From positions 437,501 through 501,500 of the forward strand of contig JAFEUB010000841.1 in assembly GCA_024529925.1 (NCBI GenBank): 64,000 nt of DNA. The letters run 5' to 3'. This stretch comes from Ophthalmolycus amberensis. Taxonomy: Eukaryota; Chordata; Actinopteri; Perciformes; Zoarcidae. Both the position numbers and the translations under genes were made by a program. Each line of letters starts with the position of its first letter. Positions within the stretch are counted from its first letter, which is position 1. Below, piece after piece: positions 61,124 to 64,000 of this stretch. The notes below the pieces were generated by a model that saw nothing but the letters and a program-made list of their open reading frames with translations, had not been told where the DNA came from and made no database searches.

Positions 61124-62508
61124 CTGCGGAGAAAAGAGCGCAGACTCGTTACGTGAACGTGGGCTGTGAAGCCCGCGATGCCCGCTTCAATAACTTAAAA
61201 TTCTTAAAGTTCTCATGTAAACACCAGACGACAGAGGAGCTGCTTGGCTCAGACCGGCTGGAAACGTCCCACCGAGCAAACTTCAATGCAGGAATATTAG
61301 TCACAAAGCAAATGCCATAACAATTTACAATAATTACATCAAATTATAAACATTTCTAAAAATGAAACGCGTAGTGGTCGAGCGGGTTGTTATGATATAT
61401 TTTCCAAATGGAGCGTTAGTGCGATGAATAAGATCCTAACTTGTGACGTTAACTATGGGGTGCATCTGTGTGCATGTGTCACTGGACGCGTTCAGAAGCT
61501 CCTCTCATCACTATTAACGTGTTAATCATTGACTTGTTTTCACCCTCGGCCGATTCAATGCATTAGAAATGAGATTTCCTCCACAGTGACACGCAGGTGG
61601 ATTCGTTTTTTTACATAAACGATGAGCCAAAGGGCGGCGAATAGGACAACGGTGCAGAAGTTTGTTTACTAGCTTCTCCTGTCGCCTCTTGTTTATTAGC
61701 GCATGGCTGTCTGCTGCCGGTGGGAGCGCTCCGTTATCCGTCTGTATGGACCTTGTTTGGACCTTGTTATCCAGTCATGTTGGACTCTATAGAGCGGCTC
61801 CAGCGGGGGGAGGACTGCAGACTGCAGACTGCATGGTCAAACTCAGTCTCTCGAGTGCTGTTTGACTCTTTGACTGGACAGTTATGTTAAAACCATGAGC
61901 CTTATTTTGCACTGTCTTTTAGATTCCACACATGCAACGAAACAAAAAAATCGACTAACTTTATCTTCCAAGCTATAAAGGTTTGATGAGGCGGGGAGAA
62001 GTTGTATTTCTGTCTTCCGCGTGTTTTTTTTTCATGGGGAATGATATCAGTGGTGCCGATGCGCTCGTGGGGAGTCTCCGCGGTCTGTTTCAGCTCTCTG
62101 CTTCTCACACTGATTTTAGCAGCATCCTCCAGGGAGCTGAGTTTCCCTGATACTCAGGAGCAGCAGCGGAGGCTGTTTGCTTACAGATATTTAAAGCAAC
62201 AGCCAGTCATAGAGGAGACACCCCCTCAGTGACCAGACAAGAACACCACCCGACCACAATACAGCCGTTGCACACGTTTAGACGTTTGCTTTGTCTCACT
62301 TTTTTGACCGGCCAACTGTTTTCTCCAGGATACTCGGCTGACTGACAAGACACAATGGCTTTCATGTAATCTGTGTATAAATATGCTGCTGTACACACTG
62401 TGTAGTACACACTGTGTACCATGTATGTGTGCCTTTGAGTCAGTGTTCATAGCCAGCCTTCACTTGTAAGTATAGGAGTTTGTGTGGAACAGTGTGTTGG
62501 AGACTCAC
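61124..62508 (-). other. zswim7 last intron
   Basis: 1,385 bases between the two halves of the SWIM motif. It contains the small plus-strand ORF at 62041-62232 and a short direct repeat ACTGCAGACTGCAGACTGCA near 61813-61833. Nothing else recognised. Confidence 0.6.
62041..62232 (+). CDS. small ORF with signal-peptide-like N-terminus, unrecognised
   Basis: 63 codons from ATG to TGA on the plus strand, inside the zswim7 intron and antisense to that gene. The start MISVVPMRSWGVSAVCFSSL runs into LLTLILAASS, a hydrophobic stretch ending in small residues as in a secretion signal. The remaining 33 residues (RELSFPDTQEQQRRLFAYRY and then LKQQPVIEETPPQ) are polar, with one dibasic RR. I do not recognise a family. 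A chance ORF is quite possible; no splice signal or poly(A) site was clearly tied to it. Confidence 0.25.
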   Translation: MISVVPMRSWGVSAVCFSSLLLTLILAASSRELSFPDTQEQQRRLFAYRYLKQQPVIEETPPQ

Positions 62509-62613
62509 CAGCAGGCCCTCATTTCTGCGGAGCACGGTGTAGGCGAAGGCCGGACACGGGCAGTAGTGACAGGATACAAAGCAAGTGTACAAACGCCCCG
62601 AGCCGCCGATTAC
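62509..62613 (-). CDS. zswim7: zswim7 penultimate exon (CxC half of SWIM motif)
   Basis: Minus-strand exon with acceptor GTTGCAG| and donor CTG|GTGAGT; 35 codons, both ends in phase 0. It reads VIGGSGRLYTCFVSCHYCPC then PAFAYTVLRRNEGLL, matching the human run reading SCHYCSCPAFAFSVLR. The CPC pair is the first half of the SWIM zinc motif. Upstream exons, encoding roughly the first 70 residues, were not found between 62614 and 64000 and must lie further right; the window truncates the gene. Confidence 0.92.
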
Positions 62614-63041
62614 CTGCAACAGATTCATGCAAAGTGCATGTAAATGTGTGGCAATGCTTTCGTGCATTGACCTCATTTGTAAGAGACACAGAGACGAGGG
62701 AGGGAGGATGATCCCCAATCGAGTATGATCAAAATGCTGTTCTGCACTGGCTGCTGCTTGCGCTCAGTGCAGCTGAGGAGCAGAGGAGACAGTGAAGCAT
62801 GAAGAAAAACAAGCTCTTTCCTGGATCCCATGTATACCTCAATACCTCAACTGGTCCAGACATGACCGGCCGAGCTCATATGATCAGAGAGAACATGTCG
62901 TCAACATTCTGCTGAGTACATTGCTTTTCTTTTTTTTCCCTCCATCTCACTTCACAAACCTTTAAGGTCGATTATCGACCAAATCTAAATGTTCATGTTA
63001 TAATTTCCTGTAACATCAAATCATAGTGCATACAATCATGC

Positions 63042-63611
63042 ATGCGTATCTTCTATCATTTTTTAACAGAACACATGACTGACGATAACGACATTTCCAG
63101 GCAATGTCGTATGATGTCTGCACAAGCAAACAGTCTCTCACGCAAGTTTGGTCTGTGTACTGATGGAGTGAAGAGGTCTCTGTTCAGAGCATATTGTACT
63201 CCACTCTACACTGCACACTTGTGGTCAAACTACAAAAAAAAGAGTTTACAGAGACTTCAAGTCGCGTACAATGACGCCATGAGAATACTGTTAAAGAGGC
63301 CGAGATGGAGTAGTGCTAGTGAAATGTTTGTGGCTGCACGAGTCAACACTTTCCAAACAGTTTTAAGAAATCTCATGTACAAATTCATCTGTAGACTGAA
63401 TGACTCTGTAAATGGGATCATACTTGTTTTAACCAACATAAGGTTTAGCACCACACGCTACCAGTCCCAGCTGTGGCGACATTGGTACAGCTGTCTCTTT
63501 GTAAGGCATTGCTAGGCCGATGTACTTTTATTGTTTGTGTCTGTCTTTTTATGTATCTGTCTGTATGGACCCCGAGTCTGAAATAAAGTCTATCTATCTA
63601 TCTATCTATCC
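63042..63611 (+). mobile_element. LINE ORF2 C-terminus with (TCTA)n tail
   Basis: Plus-strand ORF includes NSLSRKFGLCTDGVKRSLFR, AYCTPLYTAHLWSNYKKKSL, QRLQVAYNDAMRILLKRPRW and FQTVLRNLMYKFICRLNDS, the C-terminal portion of a non-LTR retrotransposon polymerase familiar from many fish genomes. A TAG follows at 63513, then a short untranslated region with AATAAA (63581) directly abutting (TCTA)n at about 63588-63611. The 5' part is missing. Family not asserted. It sits in a zswim7 intron, opposite orientation. Confidence 0.8.
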
Positions 63612-63699
63612 AGGCCCTAGTTAGGGTCAATAAAAGCTCTTTGTGTGCACGGTTAAATATACCTACAGTTCAAGGTACTGCGTCACCTGCACTACTTCA

Positions 63700-63941
63700 A
63701 CTCCAAACTAATAATAATTGCTTTCTTTTAACCCTTTTGGCACGAAGGAGAATCCTAAAGGACTGGAAGTCACCCCATCCCCCAAATTTGGTGGAGGGAT
63801 CTGCTGTTCTTTTTTTAAATTGGAGAAAATTAAGTTTGCGCTGCGGGAACATCCTGAGAAATTAAAATCCACTTGGGGTCCGATCGTACAATACTTCATT
63901 AGTTACTTTCATAACTCTTCTCTGTTACCTTGGGCTTTAAA

Positions 63942-63945
<4 letters not shown>
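63700..63945 (+). mobile_element. L1-like LINE C-terminal remnant with a frameshift
   Basis: NNCFLLTLLARRRILKDWKS, then HPPN, LNWRKLSLRCG and NILRN, resemble the end of an L1-type fish ORF2 (ARRRILxxWKS...FLxLEKI). A frame change near 63860 is needed to continue (WGPIVQYF, FHNSSLLPW). It ends at a (TA)n run at 63945-63973. Confidence 0.55.

Positions 63946-63973
<28 letters not shown>
63945..63973. repeat. (TA)n microsatellite
   Basis: Uninterrupted AT dinucleotides after an A-rich stretch, then ACACACAC. Confidence 0.9.
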
Positions 63974-63980
<7 letters not shown>

Positions 63981-64000
63981 TTTAGCAAACTCATTACTTG

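Noticed and set aside
60869..61156. 95-codon plus-strand ORF
   Set aside because: Overlaps and is antisense to the clearly conserved zswim7 last exon.
1..64000. CRISPR array, phage, operon or tRNA genes
   Set aside because: All regular repeats here are microsatellites, minisatellites or transposon ends; no spacer-repeat pattern or cloverleaf was recognised by eye.

Overview
This is a vertebrate, almost certainly teleost (ray-finned fish), nuclear genomic window. The evidence is small exons with consensus GT-AG junctions in long introns, abundant CA/TG and TATC microsatellites, fish-type LINE 3' ends, a hAT-like miniature transposon, and three genes whose products I recognise. I used no database. 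Identities rest on recalled protein families and on exon phases that join without conflict.

Layout. (1) About 6.2-46.9 kb, plus strand: specc1 (cytospin-B; coiled-coil plus calponin-homology protein). I resolved 13 coding exons: a candidate first exon at 6248-6287, a 1.54-kb exon at 15977-17517, and eleven small exons ending with the CH-domain exons at 30416-46880. The joined model is about 964 residues, every junction in phase. The exon at 19591-19799 carries one surplus base that breaks its frame. A possible alternative last exon at 23308 would give an isoform without the CH domain. (2) About 48.8-58.4 kb, plus strand: adora2b (adenosine A2B receptor, 342 residues), two coding exons split after the DRY region by an 8.1-kb intron, plus a probable 5' leader exon. 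(3) About 61.0-64 kb, minus strand: the last two coding exons of zswim7, whose SWIM zinc motif is divided between them; its 5' exons lie beyond the window.

Introns and spacers hold an unusually legible set of repeats: a 5'-truncated L2-like LINE (25.5-26.3 kb), a 442-bp hAT-type element with a perfect 8-bp target duplication (32.35-32.79 kb), a 3-kb degenerate minisatellite (unit about GTCATAGTATAGTATGTCGA plus an A-run, 40.2-43.4 kb) interrupted by other elements including a reversed LINE, a mirror-orientation patch of the same minisatellite in the adora2b intron (55.5-55.8 kb), a fold-back element (54.66-55.09 kb), and LINE remnants at the right edge.

The order specc1-adora2b parallels the SPECC1L-ADORA2A neighbourhood of mammals, so the window looks like one half of an ancient duplicated block. 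I found no CRISPR array, operon, rRNA or tRNA gene. The most interesting uncertain items are the frameshifted specc1 exon, the alternative terminal exon, two intronic hairpins near 19.1-19.4 kb, and a 63-codon ORF with a signal-peptide-like start opposite the zswim7 intron.
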